Source: AP-15 sp963736715
GTDB taxonomy: Bacteria; Pseudomonadota; Alphaproteobacteria; ATCC43930; CGMCC-115725
Length of the DNA stretch: 64,000 nucleotides
Reading direction: 5' to 3'
Assembly: GCA_963736715.1 (NCBI GenBank)
Contig: CAVTQA010000046.1
Span: 388,360 to 452,359, forward strand
Made by a program: the position numbers and the translations under genes. Positions 16,973-26,414 of this stretch are shown here, piece after piece (position 1 is the first letter of the stretch; each line of letters starts with the position of its first letter). The notes below the pieces were generated by a model. That model was not told where the DNA came from. It ran no database searches and worked only from the letters and a program-made list of their open reading frames with translations.

Positions 16973-17893
16973 ATGCCAGCACGGTTTCGCATCGGCATCG
17001 ACCTTGGCGGCACCAAGATCGAAGGAGCCGCCATAGACGCCTGCGGATCGGTGCGCTTTCGGCACCGCATGGTCACGCCGGCGCAGGACTATCGCGGGAC
17101 GATCGATGCGATAATCGCGCTGATCAGGACGATCGAGCAAGAAATCGGGACACCGGCACCGGTCGGGATCGGCATTCCGGGCGCTGTCTCTCCCGCCACC
17201 GGCCTCATCAAGAACGCCAACTCCACTTGGCTGATCGGACGCCCGTTGCAGCGCGATGTCGAGAGCGCACTCGGGCGGCCGGCGCGACTTGCCAATGATG
17301 CCAACTGTTTCGCGTTGTCCGAGGCGACCGACGGCGCCGGCGCCGCGATGGATACGGTTTTCGGCGTCATTCTCGGGACGGGCGTCGGAGGCGGGATAGC
17401 GATCAGACGGCAGATCCTGGTTGGCGCCAACGCAATCGCGGGAGAATGGGGGCACAATCCGTTGCCGTGGCCGACCCCCGACGAGGTTCCGGGACCGCCC
17501 TGCTGGTGCGGCCGATCCGGCTGTCTGGAGACATATCTGTCGGGCCCGGCGCTGGCTGCGGATCATCGCCGCCATTATCGCCAAACGCTGAGCGCACCGG
17601 AAATCGCCGAGGCGGCGGCAGCAGGAGATCCCGAGTGCTGCGCAACGCTCGAGCGTTATATGGACCGGCTCGCCCGGGGACTGGCTGCGGTGATCAACGT
17701 GGTCGATCCGAATGCGATCGTGCTCGGGGGTGGGTTGTCGGGCATCTCTGCGCTTTACCAGCAGGTCCCCCGCTTATGGACCCGGTACATCTTTTCGGAT
17801 TGCGTGGCTACCCCGCTTTTGCCCCCGGTCCACGGCGCATCCAGCGGCGTGCGCGGCGCGGCGTGGTTGTGGCCGCCGGACGAAGCGCCGTGA
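16973..17893 (+). CDS. ROK-family sugar kinase (fructokinase / NAG-kinase type)
   Basis: A 306-residue ROK kinase. ATP-binding IGIDLGGTKIEG lies at the N-terminus, followed by ANDANCFALSEA with the catalytic aspartate, GTGVGGGIA, and the zinc-type motif GEWGHNPLPW followed by CWCGRSGCLETY. It phosphorylates a hexose or amino sugar; fructose and N-acetylglucosamine are the common substrates, and the sequence does not decide. Its stop overlaps the dinB start by four bases (GTGA), so the two are translationally coupled, an arrangement without obvious functional logic. Confidence 0.9.
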   Translation: MPARFRIGIDLGGTKIEGAAIDACGSVRFRHRMVTPAQDYRGTIDAIIALIRTIEQEIGTPAPVGIGIPGAVSPATGLIKNANSTWLIGRPLQRDVESALGRPARLANDANCFALSEATDGAGAAMDTVFGVILGTGVGGGIAIRRQILVGANAIAGEWGHNPLPWPTPDEVPGPPCWCGRSGCLETYLSGPALAADHRRHYRQTLSAPEIAEAAAAGDPECCATLERYMDRLARGLAAVINVVDPNAIVLGGGLSGISALYQQVPRLWTRYIFSDCVATPLLPPVHGASSGVRGAAWLWPPDEAP

Positions 17894-19158
17894 ACACGCT
17901 GTGCCGCGATTGCGGCGCCCTCGAAACCGCTGCCCAGTTAAGGAAGCGTTGCGCCGCCTGCGGCTCGCCGCGGCTGGTCTACCACGCCGAACTCGGCTCT
18001 CTGGCGGTCGCGCATGTCGATTGCGACGCGTTTTATGCCGCCGTCGAAAAGCGCGACAGACCCGAATTGGCGGACCGCCCGGTCATCATCGGCGGCGGCG
18101 CCCGCGGAGTCGTGCTCGCCTGCTGCTATGTGGCGCGGCTTTATGGCGTGCGCTCGGCAATGCCGATGTTCAAGGCATTGGCGGCCTGCCCGGATGCAGT
18201 CGTCATCCGGCCGGATATGGCGAAGTACAGTGCTGTCGGACGTGAGGTGCGAGCCGAGATGCGGCGGCTCACCCCATTGGTCGAACCGCTGTCGATCGAC
18301 GAGGCGTTTCTCCACCTCGGAGGCACCGAAACGCTGCACGAGGCCTGCCCCGCGCAGCTTCTCGCGGGGCTCGCCAAGCGGGTCGAAACCGCGCACGGCA
18401 TCACCGTGTCGATCGGGTTGAGCGACAACAAATTTCTCGCAAAGATCGCCTCGGACCTCGACAAGCCGCGCGGCTTCGCGGTTCTCAGCTGCAGCGAGGC
18501 CCCGGCGTTCCTCGCCGGCAAACCGGTCTCGCTGCTGTGGGGCGTCGGAACGGCGATGCAGCGGCGGCTCGCCGGCGACGGCATCACCCTGATCGGCCAG
18601 CTGGCTGAAATCGGGGATCGCGAGCTTGCCGCCCGCTATGGCCGGATGGGGGCGCGGCTTGCTCATCTGGCCCGCGGCGAGGACGACCGCGCGGTTCTCG
18701 CACATGTTCCGGCGCACACGATCTCGGCCGAGACTACTTTGGCGCAGGACGAGTGCGATGCGAGTGTGCTGACGCACGCATTGTGGCCGCTGTGTGAACG
18801 CCTGTCGGCTCGGTTGAAGCGAGCCTCACTGGCCGCGGGCACGATCACGTTGAAACTGAAGACCGCCGATTTTAGGCTGCGGACGCGCTCCCGGCGCTTA
18901 GACGACCCGACGCAGCTGGCCGACACACTTTTTCACATCGCATCCGGCTTGCTGGCCGCCGAGACCGACGGCGGCACCCGGTTTAGATTGGTCGGAGTCG
19001 GCGCGGATAACCTCGTCGACAGCCGCGATGCCGATCCTCCGACCCTGTTCGACCGCGAGCTTGACGGCCCGAGACGCCTCGAACATGCGATCGACGCGAT
19101 CCGCCGCAAGCTCGGCGAGGAAGCGGTCCAATTTGGCCGCGCCCTCCCGCAGCACTAA
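17890..19158 (+). CDS. dinB: DNA polymerase IV with N-terminal zinc ribbon
   Basis: A 422-residue Y-family polymerase. The first 30 residues hold two CxxC pairs (LCRDCG and CAACG), a zinc ribbon seen in many alphaproteobacterial DinB proteins. The palm starts AVAHVDCDAFYAAVE, with the second catalytic site in PLSIDEAFLHL. The HhH region reads LLWGVGTAMQRRL. The little-finger domain follows, ending DREL. It carries out translesion synthesis. GTG start overlaps the kinase stop. No LexA box is obvious upstream because the gene lies inside an operon. Confidence 0.93.
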   Translation: MNTLCRDCGALETAAQLRKRCAACGSPRLVYHAELGSLAVAHVDCDAFYAAVEKRDRPELADRPVIIGGGARGVVLACCYVARLYGVRSAMPMFKALAACPDAVVIRPDMAKYSAVGREVRAEMRRLTPLVEPLSIDEAFLHLGGTETLHEACPAQLLAGLAKRVETAHGITVSIGLSDNKFLAKIASDLDKPRGFAVLSCSEAPAFLAGKPVSLLWGVGTAMQRRLAGDGITLIGQLAEIGDRELAARYGRMGARLAHLARGEDDRAVLAHVPAHTISAETTLAQDECDASVLTHALWPLCERLSARLKRASLAAGTITLKLKTADFRLRTRSRRLDDPTQLADTLFHIASGLLAAETDGGTRFRLVGVGADNLVDSRDADPPTLFDRELDGPRRLEHAIDAIRRKLGEEAVQFGRALPQH

Positions 19159-19170
19159 GACGGCGGTTAG

Positions 19171-19204
19171 CAGTTCGGCCCAGCTAACAGTTCGGCCCAG
19201 CTAG
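19171..19204. repeat. 17-base tandem duplication between convergent genes
   Basis: CAGTTCGGCCCAGCTAA is followed directly by CAGTTCGGCCCAGCTAG, filling the gap between the dinB and eipB stops. The start of a third partial unit is the eipB C-terminus itself. This fits slippage duplication of the end of eipB. Confidence 0.8.
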
Positions 19205-20013
19205 CAGTTAGGCTTGGAGAGCGGCTCGATATCGTCCAGTTTGGCGCGAATCGAATACTCGCCATAGTCGATCACCATGTCCTGCGACACGCCATTGTCG
19301 AGGAGGCGCATGCCGAGTTCGTAATCTGGTTTCTCGGCACTGGCATCGACCGGGAAAAAGGCGAGCCGCACGCGCCAGCCTGGCCGCTCCAGCAAGGGGC
19401 TGAGCGTCGCAGCCGCCGGGTCGGCGGTGAGCTTGTGTCCGATTACCCCGGAGACTTGAACCGCATTCTCGTCGGTCGCCCCATCGAACACCAGGCGAGA
19501 GATAAAATTCTCGCCGGCGCGGGCAGAATTTATCAGAAGAATAGTGTGAGCGCTCGGGAACAGCACGCCCGGCTCGAGCTTCAGGGTCTGGGGCTGAGGC
19601 TTCGTGAACTCGGCCACCCCGCCCTTCCCGGGACCGTCGAGCTTGGCTTCGCCGCGAATCTCCTGATCGACTTCGCCGTTGCGGGTCTGCTTCTGATTGA
19701 AGCGGTAGCGCAACCCGTCCTTCGACTCCCAGGTGACAAAGCTCGAGACGATGTCGACATCGGAGCTTTCGGCATAGCGCATCTTCAATCGATAACGCTG
19801 CTCGATAGTCCACCCCTCGCAGGTCTCGCCCCATTCGTAATCCATCGTTCCGCGAGCGTCGGCGACGCCGGAATCACTCCGGGCGCCGCCCAAGGACATC
19901 GTATAAAGGGCGCGGTGCGGCGCGATTTCGGCCGCCCCGGCCGGCGCCGCCAACGGTGCAATGCCGAGAACGGCGACCGCGAAAACGAAAGGCTCCAGGC
20001 GCCACCTTCTCAT
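19201..20013 (-). CDS. eipB: EipB-family periplasmic envelope-integrity protein (DUF1849)
   Basis: A 270-residue protein. A signal peptide ends near PAGAAEI. The family start APHRALYTMSL and the DYEWGETCEGW segment follow, then beta-rich sequence. Cysteines occur at about 65 and at the last residue (SKPNC), matching the disulfide pair described for Brucella EipB. EipB is a periplasmic beta-spiral protein needed for envelope integrity. The protein is complete with normal length. It is convergent with dinB and upstream of nothing obvious; aspS, on the same strand, lies 98 bases upstream of its start. Confidence 0.88.
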   Translation of the reverse strand: MRRWRLEPFVFAVAVLGIAPLAAPAGAAEIAPHRALYTMSLGGARSDSGVADARGTMDYEWGETCEGWTIEQRYRLKMRYAESSDVDIVSSFVTWESKDGLRYRFNQKQTRNGEVDQEIRGEAKLDGPGKGGVAEFTKPQPQTLKLEPGVLFPSAHTILLINSARAGENFISRLVFDGATDENAVQVSGVIGHKLTADPAAATLSPLLERPGWRVRLAFFPVDASAEKPDYELGMRLLDNGVSQDMVIDYGEYSIRAKLDDIEPLSKPNC

Positions 20014-20111
20014 CGACCCACAACTCCCCTACGGTCCAGCTGGCCAATCATCGCATCGCCGGCTCGCCAATTATATGCACAAATCGCGCCGGCCCGCCCC
20101 GAATGGCGGGC

Positions 20112-21902
20112 TCAACTTCTGGCCGTTCTAACCGGCGGCAGATCCAATCGGATATGCAGCTCTTTCAGCCTTTCGGGCGGAACCGGCGCCGGCGCGTGCA
20201 TCAGGAGATCTTGCGCCTGCTGGTTCATCGGGAAGGCGACGACCTCGCGCAGGTTCGGGGTGTCCGCCAGCAGCATGACGATGCGATCGATGCCGGGAGC
20301 CGAGCCGCCATGCGGCGGGGCGCCGTATTTGAAGGCGTTGAGCATACCGGCAAAACGCGTCTCGACCTCCTCGGCCGAATAGCCGGCGATCGCAAAAGCC
20401 TTGTACATGATGTCCGGGCGGTGATTGCGGATCGCCCCCGAGGAGAGCTCGACCCCATTGCAGACGATGTCGTACTGGTGCGCCGTAATCTCCAGCGGAT
20501 CCTGCCGCTCGAGCGCCGCAAGCCCACCTCGAGGCATCGAGAACGGGTTGTGGCTGAAGATGATCTGGCCGGTCTCCTCATCGCGCTCGTACATCGGGAA
20601 ATCGGTGATCCAGCAGAACTCGAAGCAGTCCTTGGCGGTGAGACCGAGTTCCTCGCCGATCTTCAGCCGCGCAGCGCTGGCGAACGGGCTGAACGCGCTC
20701 GGCACGCCGGCGACGAAAAACACCGCGTCGCCGTCGCTGAGGCCGAGCGCGGCGCGCAGCGCTTCGGTCCGCTCGGGCCCGAGGCTGCGCGCGACAGGCC
20801 CCGCCCCTTCGCCATCACGGAAGAAGATATAGGCCAGGCCCGGCTGGCCCTCGTCTTGGGCCCAGGAATTCATCCGGTCGCAAAAGGCTCGGTTGCCGCC
20901 GCCCGGGGCCGGGATCGCGCGCACCCGCACATTCGCGTCCCCAGCGATCATGCCGGCGAAAACGCGGAACCCCGAGCCGCGGAACGTCTCGGTCGCGTCC
21001 CGGATCATGATCGGGTTGCGCAGATCGGGCTTGTCGCTGGCGTAATTGAGGATCGCGTCGGCATAGGGGATGCGGGGGAACGGCGCCGGGCTGACCCGGC
21101 GGTCGCCGGCGAATTCCTCGAAGACGCCATGCAATACCGGCTCGATCGCCGCAAAGACATCCTCTTGCGTCACATACGACATCTCGAAATCGAGCTGGTA
21201 GAACTCGCCCGGGGACCGGTCGGCGCGGCCGGCCTCGTCCCGGAAGCACGGGGCGATCTGAAAATAGCGGTCGAACCCGGCGACCATCAGCAGCTGCTTG
21301 AATTGCTGCGGCGCCTGCGGCAGCGCATAAAATTTGCCGGGATGGAGCCGGCTCGGCACCAGGTAGTCGCGCGCCCCCTCGGGCGAGCTGGCGGTCAGGA
21401 TCGGCGTGTGAAACTCGACAAAGCCCTGCTCGATCATGCGCCGCCGGATCGAGGCGATGACGTTTGACCGCAGCAGGATGTTGGCGTGCATCCGTTCGCG
21501 CCGCAGATCGAGGAAACGATAGGTGAGGCGCATGTCTTCCGGGTACTCGGCCTCGGCATTGACCGGAAACGGCAGCGGCTCGGCTTGCGAGAGGATTTCG
21601 ATGTCGGCGATGACGAGCTCCACCTCGCCGGTGTCGAGCTTGGGGTTGACCGTGTCAGCCGAGCGGGCGGCGATGCGCCCGGTCATCGTGACCACGCTCT
21701 CCAGCCGCAGCGCGTCCGCCGCCGGGAAGAGCCGCGACGAGATGTCGATCACGCATTGCGTGACGCCGTAATGATCGCGCAAATCGATAAAGAGGAGCTG
21801 CCCATGATCGCGCTTGCGATGCACCCACCCGGACAGCCGCGCCGGCTGGCCCGCATCGGTCAGACGCAAGGCTCCGCAAGTGTGGGTTCGGTAAGCGTGC
21901 AT
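20112..21902 (-). CDS. aspS: Aspartyl-tRNA synthetase
   Basis: A 596-residue class II synthetase. An N-terminal OB-fold anticodon domain (LSGWVHRKRDHG) is followed by the catalytic core with motif 2 FRDEAGRADR, the GAD insertion in the middle, and motif 3 GIDRIVMLL. It charges tRNA-Asp; in alphaproteobacteria it often also mischarges tRNA-Asn for amidotransferase repair, which cannot be settled here. I chose ATG 21902 (MHAYRTHTCGALR), where conserved sequence begins; an ATG 11 codons earlier is possible. Confidence 0.95.
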   Translation of the reverse strand: MHAYRTHTCGALRLTDAGQPARLSGWVHRKRDHGQLLFIDLRDHYGVTQCVIDISSRLFPAADALRLESVVTMTGRIAARSADTVNPKLDTGEVELVIADIEILSQAEPLPFPVNAEAEYPEDMRLTYRFLDLRRERMHANILLRSNVIASIRRRMIEQGFVEFHTPILTASSPEGARDYLVPSRLHPGKFYALPQAPQQFKQLLMVAGFDRYFQIAPCFRDEAGRADRSPGEFYQLDFEMSYVTQEDVFAAIEPVLHGVFEEFAGDRRVSPAPFPRIPYADAILNYASDKPDLRNPIMIRDATETFRGSGFRVFAGMIAGDANVRVRAIPAPGGGNRAFCDRMNSWAQDEGQPGLAYIFFRDGEGAGPVARSLGPERTEALRAALGLSDGDAVFFVAGVPSAFSPFASAARLKIGEELGLTAKDCFEFCWITDFPMYERDEETGQIIFSHNPFSMPRGGLAALERQDPLEITAHQYDIVCNGVELSSGAIRNHRPDIMYKAFAIAGYSAEEVETRFAGMLNAFKYGAPPHGGSAPGIDRIVMLLADTPNLREVVAFPMNQQAQDLLMHAPAPVPPERLKELHIRLDLPPVRTARS

Positions 21903-22074
21903 CAGGGCAGATCCCGTTCGAGGCGGCGGGAACACGGCACGGCCGCCGGCCGGTTGTCAAGCCGGCCGCCGGTTGGGAGCCGCGCACGCAATGGCATCAA
22001 GTTGTCGCCGCAATGAGGATAAATACCGATCGGGATCGCCTATACAGCCACCACCACGCCGCACGAAACACCTG

Positions 22075-23139
22075 ATGATCCCCCGACTGATGATTATCCG
22101 AACCGCGATATTCGCCGCCGCTGCGATCGCATTGCTGCAAATCGGCGCCCTCGCCCAATCGGGCAAAATGTACCGCGTCGGGCTGGTCTCGGTAGGCGCG
22201 CCCGACAGCGGGATCTTGGGTCCCGGAATGGTCCGCGACTTCGCCAAGCGCGGCTATGCGGTGGACCGCAACATCATCTTCGATCGCCGCGCCGCCGAGG
22301 GCCACCCCGACCGCTTGCCCTCTCTTGTCGACGAGCTGGTTGCCGATCATCTCGACGTGATCATCACGCAAAGCTATCCAGCGGCAGCGGCCGCCAAAGA
22401 GCGCACCGGCAAAATCCCGATCGTGGTGACGAATTGCGGCGATCCGGTCGCAACCGGCCTCGCCGCGAGCCTGGCTCATCCCGGCGGCAATGTCACCGGG
22501 ATCTCGGACGTCGCCAGCGAGCTTTCGGCCAAGCGTCTGGCGCTCCTCAAGGAGGCGGTGCCAAATGTCCGCGCGGTCGCGGTGCTGTGGAACGCCGACG
22601 ATCTCGGCATGACCCTGCGCTATCGGGCGGCGGAGGTCGAGGCCAAGCGGCTGGGCATGCAGATCGTGCCGCTCGGCGTGCATGCGCCCGACGATTTCGA
22701 TGCCGCCTTTGCCGCGATGACCGAGAAGCCGCCGGACGCGATCCTGATGGTGACCGACATCTTGACCGTGCTCAACCGCAAGCGGGTGATCGATTTTGCG
22801 GCCGCGCACCGCCTGCCCGCGATCTATGAATACGCCTTTCTCGCCCATGACGGGGGCCTGATGGCCTACGGCCCCAATATGGAGGCGATTTTCGATCGCG
22901 CCGCCGGGCTCGCCGACCAGATCCTCAAGGGCGCCAGCCCCGCCGACCTGCCGCTCGAACTGCCGACCCGCTTCGACCTCGCGGTCAACCTGAAGACCGC
23001 GAAGGCACTCGGCCTGACAATTCCGGAACTCGATCCTGGTACGCGCCGACGATGTGATCGAATAAGCGCGATCGGCGCGCGGCCTGGAGACCCCGAATCG
23101 ATCCTGGTGCGGCGCATCACGAAACAGGCGGCGGAATAG
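22075..23139 (+). CDS. ABC transporter substrate-binding protein (TrpX/YtrF-like, PF04392 type), frameshifted end
   Basis: A 354-residue protein as read. A signal peptide (LMIIRTAIFAAAAIALLQ ... ALAQ) precedes a PF04392-type binding fold: VIITQSYPAAAAAKERTG, PIVVTNCGDPVATGL, LAHPGGNVTGIS. The family end, LTIPxxxLxRADEVIE, is present but split. The frame reads LTIPEL then shifts, while the next frame reads ILVRADDVIE and stops at 23065. The current frame runs on to 23139 with unrelated sequence. A one-base change near 23027 explains this. No permease or ATPase is adjacent, so the transporter, if any, is elsewhere. Confidence 0.8.
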   Translation: MIPRLMIIRTAIFAAAAIALLQIGALAQSGKMYRVGLVSVGAPDSGILGPGMVRDFAKRGYAVDRNIIFDRRAAEGHPDRLPSLVDELVADHLDVIITQSYPAAAAAKERTGKIPIVVTNCGDPVATGLAASLAHPGGNVTGISDVASELSAKRLALLKEAVPNVRAVAVLWNADDLGMTLRYRAAEVEAKRLGMQIVPLGVHAPDDFDAAFAAMTEKPPDAILMVTDILTVLNRKRVIDFAAAHRLPAIYEYAFLAHDGGLMAYGPNMEAIFDRAAGLADQILKGASPADLPLELPTRFDLAVNLKTAKALGLTIPELDPGTRRRCDRISAIGARPGDPESILVRRITKQAAE

Positions 23140-23196
23140 GTAAACCGGATTGCTGGCTGATAGAATGCGACGAGCCGCCTCACGGAGCGAACAGAA

Positions 23197-23508
23197 ATGC
23201 CTGCCGACAGCAAATCCCCGATCGAGAAAATCGAGGCGCTGCCCGCCGAGGGCATCGCCGAGATCGAGGATTTCGTCGATTTCATCCGCTCGCGTGAGCA
23301 GGAGCTGGCATTGACCCGCGCCGCCGCTGCCGCGAGCGCGCCGGCTTTCGCCGCCATCTGGAGTAATCCCGAAGACGACGTCTACGATGCCCTTTGGACT
23401 TCGGCGATATCGTCCTGGTGCCGTTTCCATTCACCAGCCAGAGGGGGTCGCCTGAAGCACTGCGAGGCTCGGCGGAAGCACCTCCCGACGACAAAGCTAG
23501 ACTTCTGA
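23197..23508 (+). pseudogene. Antitoxin gene of a broken MazF/PemK-type pair
   Basis: The first 65 residues (MPADSKSPIEKIEALPAEGI ... NPEDDVYDAL) form a short acidic helical protein like the antitoxins encoded ahead of PemK/MazF-like toxins. Homologous proteins end right after YDAL. Here the frame runs on into toxin sequence in the wrong frame, which suggests that a base change removed the stop. A toxin start follows directly at 23394. The antitoxin core may still fold. Confidence 0.6.
23394..23447 (+). pseudogene. MazF/PemK-type toxin, N-terminal stub
   Basis: A TTG-initiated frame reads MDFGDIVLVPFPFTSQ, the typical first strand of PemK/MazF endoribonucleases. After about 16 residues the family similarity ends and a family A palindromic repeat follows within 90 bases. 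The catalytic core is missing. The truncation looks linked to the insertion or recombination that brought the repeat and the SDR fragment next to it. Confidence 0.6.
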
Positions 23509-23532
23509 CGCTTGGCACCCAGCCCTCCTCAC

Positions 23533-23612
23533 CGTCGTGCCCGCGGAAGCGGGCATCCAGAGTGGCGAAGCCAGTGGCTGCAGCCCTGGACCCCCGCTTT
23601 CGCGTGGGCGAC
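23533..23612. repeat. Dispersed palindromic repeat, family A
   Basis: Arms CGTCGTGCCCGCGGAAGCGG and CCCCGCTTTCGCGTGGGCGA resemble the copies at 722-826 and 10139-10243. It lies between a truncated toxin and a truncated SDR gene, at a rearrangement junction. Confidence 0.75.
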
Positions 23613-23705
23613 AAAAAACGGCTGCGGGAGTCATCCGTTCGGTTAGCGCCACTAGAAAGCCTGGTGTCTGACGACGAGCAGGCACCGCGGACGATCCGCG
23701 TTACA

Positions 23706-24153
23706 GCTCGCTCGAAAAGCTGAGCGACGAAGTATTCGAACGGATGATGGTCAACAATGTGCTGAGCAATCTGTGGCTGTCGCGCATGGTGGCGCCCGAG
23801 ATGCGCGAGCGGCGCGACGGCTCGATTATCTACATCATCTCGGTCGCCGCCATGCGCGCGACGACGGTGCTCGGCATGTGCGGCGTGACCAAGGCCGCCG
23901 ACTATGCCCTCTGCCGCGACCTCGCCGTCGAATGGGGCCCGACAATGTGCGGGTCAACTGCGTCGCCCAGGTCTCGTCAAAACCGAATTCGCCCGGGTGC
24001 TGTACGAGGACCCGCAGCGCCGCGCGGCCCTTGCGCCGCCTCGGCGAGCCGGAGGACATCGCCGGCGTGGCGTTGATGCTGGCCTCGCGCGCCGGCGCCT
24101 TCATCACCGGCCAGACCATCATCGTCGACGGCGGCACGACCATCGCGCCATGA
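23706..24153 (+). pseudogene. Short-chain dehydrogenase/reductase remnant
   Basis: Three frames together spell an SDR C-terminal two-thirds: MMVNNVLSNLWLSRMVAPEM, then SIIYIISVAAMR and an atypical GVTKAADYALCRDLAVEW, next NVRVNCVAQ, and GEPEDIAGVALMLASR ... ITGQTIIVDGGTT at the end. At least two frameshifts (near 23940 and 24020) and the loss of the N-terminal TGxxxGIG cofactor motif make it non-functional. The YxxxK catalytic pair is also changed, with TKAADY in place of YxxSK. Confidence 0.75.
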
Positions 24154-24179
24154 GATTGCCGGCAAATCGAACCCGACCG

Positions 24180-24271
24180 TGTCATTGCGAGGAGCGCGCG
24201 GCGCTCCGAACAATCCCGATCCGACGGGTGCGCGGCAGCCCGAGATTGCTTCGCGTTCGCTCGCAATGACA
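24180..24271. repeat. Dispersed palindromic repeat, family B (GTCATTGCGAGGAGC)
   Basis: Arms TGTCATTGCGAGGAGCGCG and TTCGCTCGCAATGACA enclose a GC-rich centre. This is a type widely scattered in proteobacterial genomes. It follows the SDR remnant by 27 bases and has no coding capacity. Confidence 0.75.
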
Positions 24272-24503
24272 CGGTGGAGTTGGCAGGGAGGAACGATGAT
24301 GTAACGGATTTTGATCGCGGCAGGCTGGTTGAGCCTCGGCGCCACCCCGGCGCTCGCCCCGAAGAGCTGCGCAAGCTCCCCACCGCTCTCATCAGCCGAA
24401 CCGTCACCCCAAACACCCCCCGGAAAATCCGCCGGGAGTGTCATTTCAAACTGGCACAGAGGTGACATTTTAATCGGGCGCCTACAAAAGCTGTCGGTGC
24501 AAG
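24272..24503. other. Short stretch before the ISNCY-type element, no supported gene
   Basis: One forward frame reads ILIAAGWLSLGATPALAP, resembling a signal peptide, then a Pro/Ser stretch, and breaks off where the insertion element begins. It could be the start of an exported protein cut by the element, but no ATG or ribosome site is clear. Confidence 0.3.
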
Positions 24504-26351
24504 ATAGAAATGTCACCCTGCGTGCAAAGTAGAGATGACACCCCGTGGGTGACGGGCGCGCGGAGGGTGAGCTGGACTGTATCCCTGCAGTGAGGTTGAG
24601 CAGCGCGATTTGGTTGCCTCGCTGGATCGGGATTTGAGTATTATTGTCGGTGACTGGTGAAGCGGAAGCGGGCTCTGCTGGGGAGCAACCCGCCGAGGAA
24701 TAGCCGGTTGGAGACTCACTGCGATGGATCGGGAGCCGATCGGAACTGGTCGGCTCCCGCCACTCGGCGGTTGCCAAGCCACCATCTTCGCAAGCCATCG
24801 GGGTAGATCTCCCGATACCTGAAAAACCCACCCTGCCACGACGCGATGCTAGCCGGCTTGGCGGGTGGCATCTCCGTTAAATGGAATACACAGAAGGCCG
24901 CCGTGGCGATCAGCACCGTCGGCATCGCTGCCTCAGGCTGCAGCCGCGGCAGCACTGATGGCGTGGTGCGCGCCCCTTCGACGGCAGACCTGGCGCCTCG
25001 AGATTGTTCGGCGGCCGCTGCCGCGCCACGTGCCCGCGCTGCTGCCGCGCCGGGTAGGCGGCCTGTTGCGCCTTGACCTGCTCCAACACGGCCGACAGCC
25101 GCTTGTTGTCGACGATCGCGCCGGGCTGCACTGTCTGGATCTTGTCGAACACCTTGAAACCGAGCGTCGCTCCGTTGAACTGAACCGCGAACCGCCCGTC
25201 CGGGTAGTTCACCACCTCGACCTTCTTGCGCACCAAGCCACGGGCCAGCGGCGTCGGGTCGAGGAGCAGCATCATCCGGTCGTAGTGCAGGGTCAGGTTG
25301 CGCGTGACCGTGCGCTCCTCCCGCCAGGCCAGGATCTCGTCCAGATCATCGGCTTGCGCCAGCGGCCGATGCAGGTCCTTGGCATTCGCCGGATCACGGC
25401 CGAAGCGCGTGTTATAGGCGGTGATGAACCCAGGCAGCCATGCGTTCGCCGCGGCAATCGACGATACGCCCGCCAGCCGCAGCTCCTTGACCATGCCGGT
25501 CCTGCAACGTGCCGAAGGCGCGTTCGATGCGTCCCTTCGCCTGCGGGCTGTTGGCACAGATGATGTCGATGTTCAGCGCCAACAGCGCGCGACCGAACTG
25601 GGTCACACCGTCGCCGCCGACAGCGTCCTTGCGGTTCACCCGGAAGATGCCGTGCTTGTCGCTGTAGAACGCCACCGGCTTGCCATGCGCCTCCAGATAG
25701 GCACGGGTCGTCCGGAAGTAATCAAACGCCGATTCCGAGGTGACGAACCGCAGCTGCATCAACCGGCTCGTCGCATCATCCACGAAAGCCAGCAGCGTGC
25801 ACGGCGGGCCGCGATCCTCGAACCAGGCGTGCTCCGAGCCGTCGATCTGCACGAGTTCGCCCAGGCAATCGCGCCGCCGGCGCGGCTGATGCGGCGAGGG
25901 CGAGACGATGCCGACGGTCCTGCCACAGCCCATCCGCGATCATCCAACCGCGCAAGGTCTCGCGCGACACCGAACAGCCGTGATGCTCTGCCAGCTTCTC
26001 CGCCGCCAAGGTCGGGCCAAAGTCGGCATACCGCTCCCGCACGATCGACAGCGCGAGAGTGCGAACCTCAGCGGGTAGCCGGTGGTTGCTGGGTTGGCCG
26101 CGGCGCTTGGAAAGCAGGCTCGCGGCACCGTCCTGCTTGAGGCCGCGCAGCAGACGAAACACCTGACGCCGCTGTAGGCCGATCAGCACACAGGCGTCAC
26201 TGACACGCAGGCGACCCGACTGAACCCGCAACAGCACGTCAAGACGGCTGAACTCCTGCTTGCTCATCGACACCACCGCCACGGCGCACCTCCCGGGACC
26301 CCAGAACCCGGGGGTGTGTCACCTCTACTTTGCAGAGGGGTGTCATCTCTA
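24504..26351 (-). mobile_element. ISNCY-type insertion sequence, degraded
   Basis: Terminal inverted repeats of about 40 bases bound the element. The left end (24504-24544) holds GCAAAGTAGAGATGACACCC. The right end (26311-26351) is its inverse, with TGTCACCTCTACTTTGCA. The single transposase gene inside is broken by two frameshifts. A 16-17 base imperfect direct repeat, CTACAAAAGC(G)TGTCGG, lies just outside each end (24482-24497 and 26359-26375). The ends are placed by the repeats, so they are accurate to a few bases. Confidence 0.8.
24910..26267 (-). pseudogene. ISNCY-family transposase, two frameshifts
   Basis: Begins MSKQEFSRLDVLLRVQSGRL with an N-terminal helix-turn-helix region (ACVLIGLQRRQVFRLLRGLK). 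An integrase-type core continues in another frame: LVQIDGSEHAWFEDR, LLAFVDDATSRLM, SDKHGIFR and NSPQAKGRIERAFGTLQDR, giving a DD-E-like set. A third frame gives MVKELRLAGVSSIAAANAWL and the C-terminal region. The frame breaks are near 25935 and 25495. Full-length homologues are about 430-480 residues. The element can move only if helped in trans. Confidence 0.8.
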
Positions 26352-26414
26352 TATTGCGCTACAAAAGCGTGTCGGGTAACACTGATTCTGGAAAATCGCA
26401 GTCTGCGGCGGCGT

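Noticed and set aside
21997..23430. A 477-codon minus-strand frame opposite the binding-protein gene
   Set aside because: It crosses a complete family-typical gene and an antitoxin gene on the other strand and has no motif.
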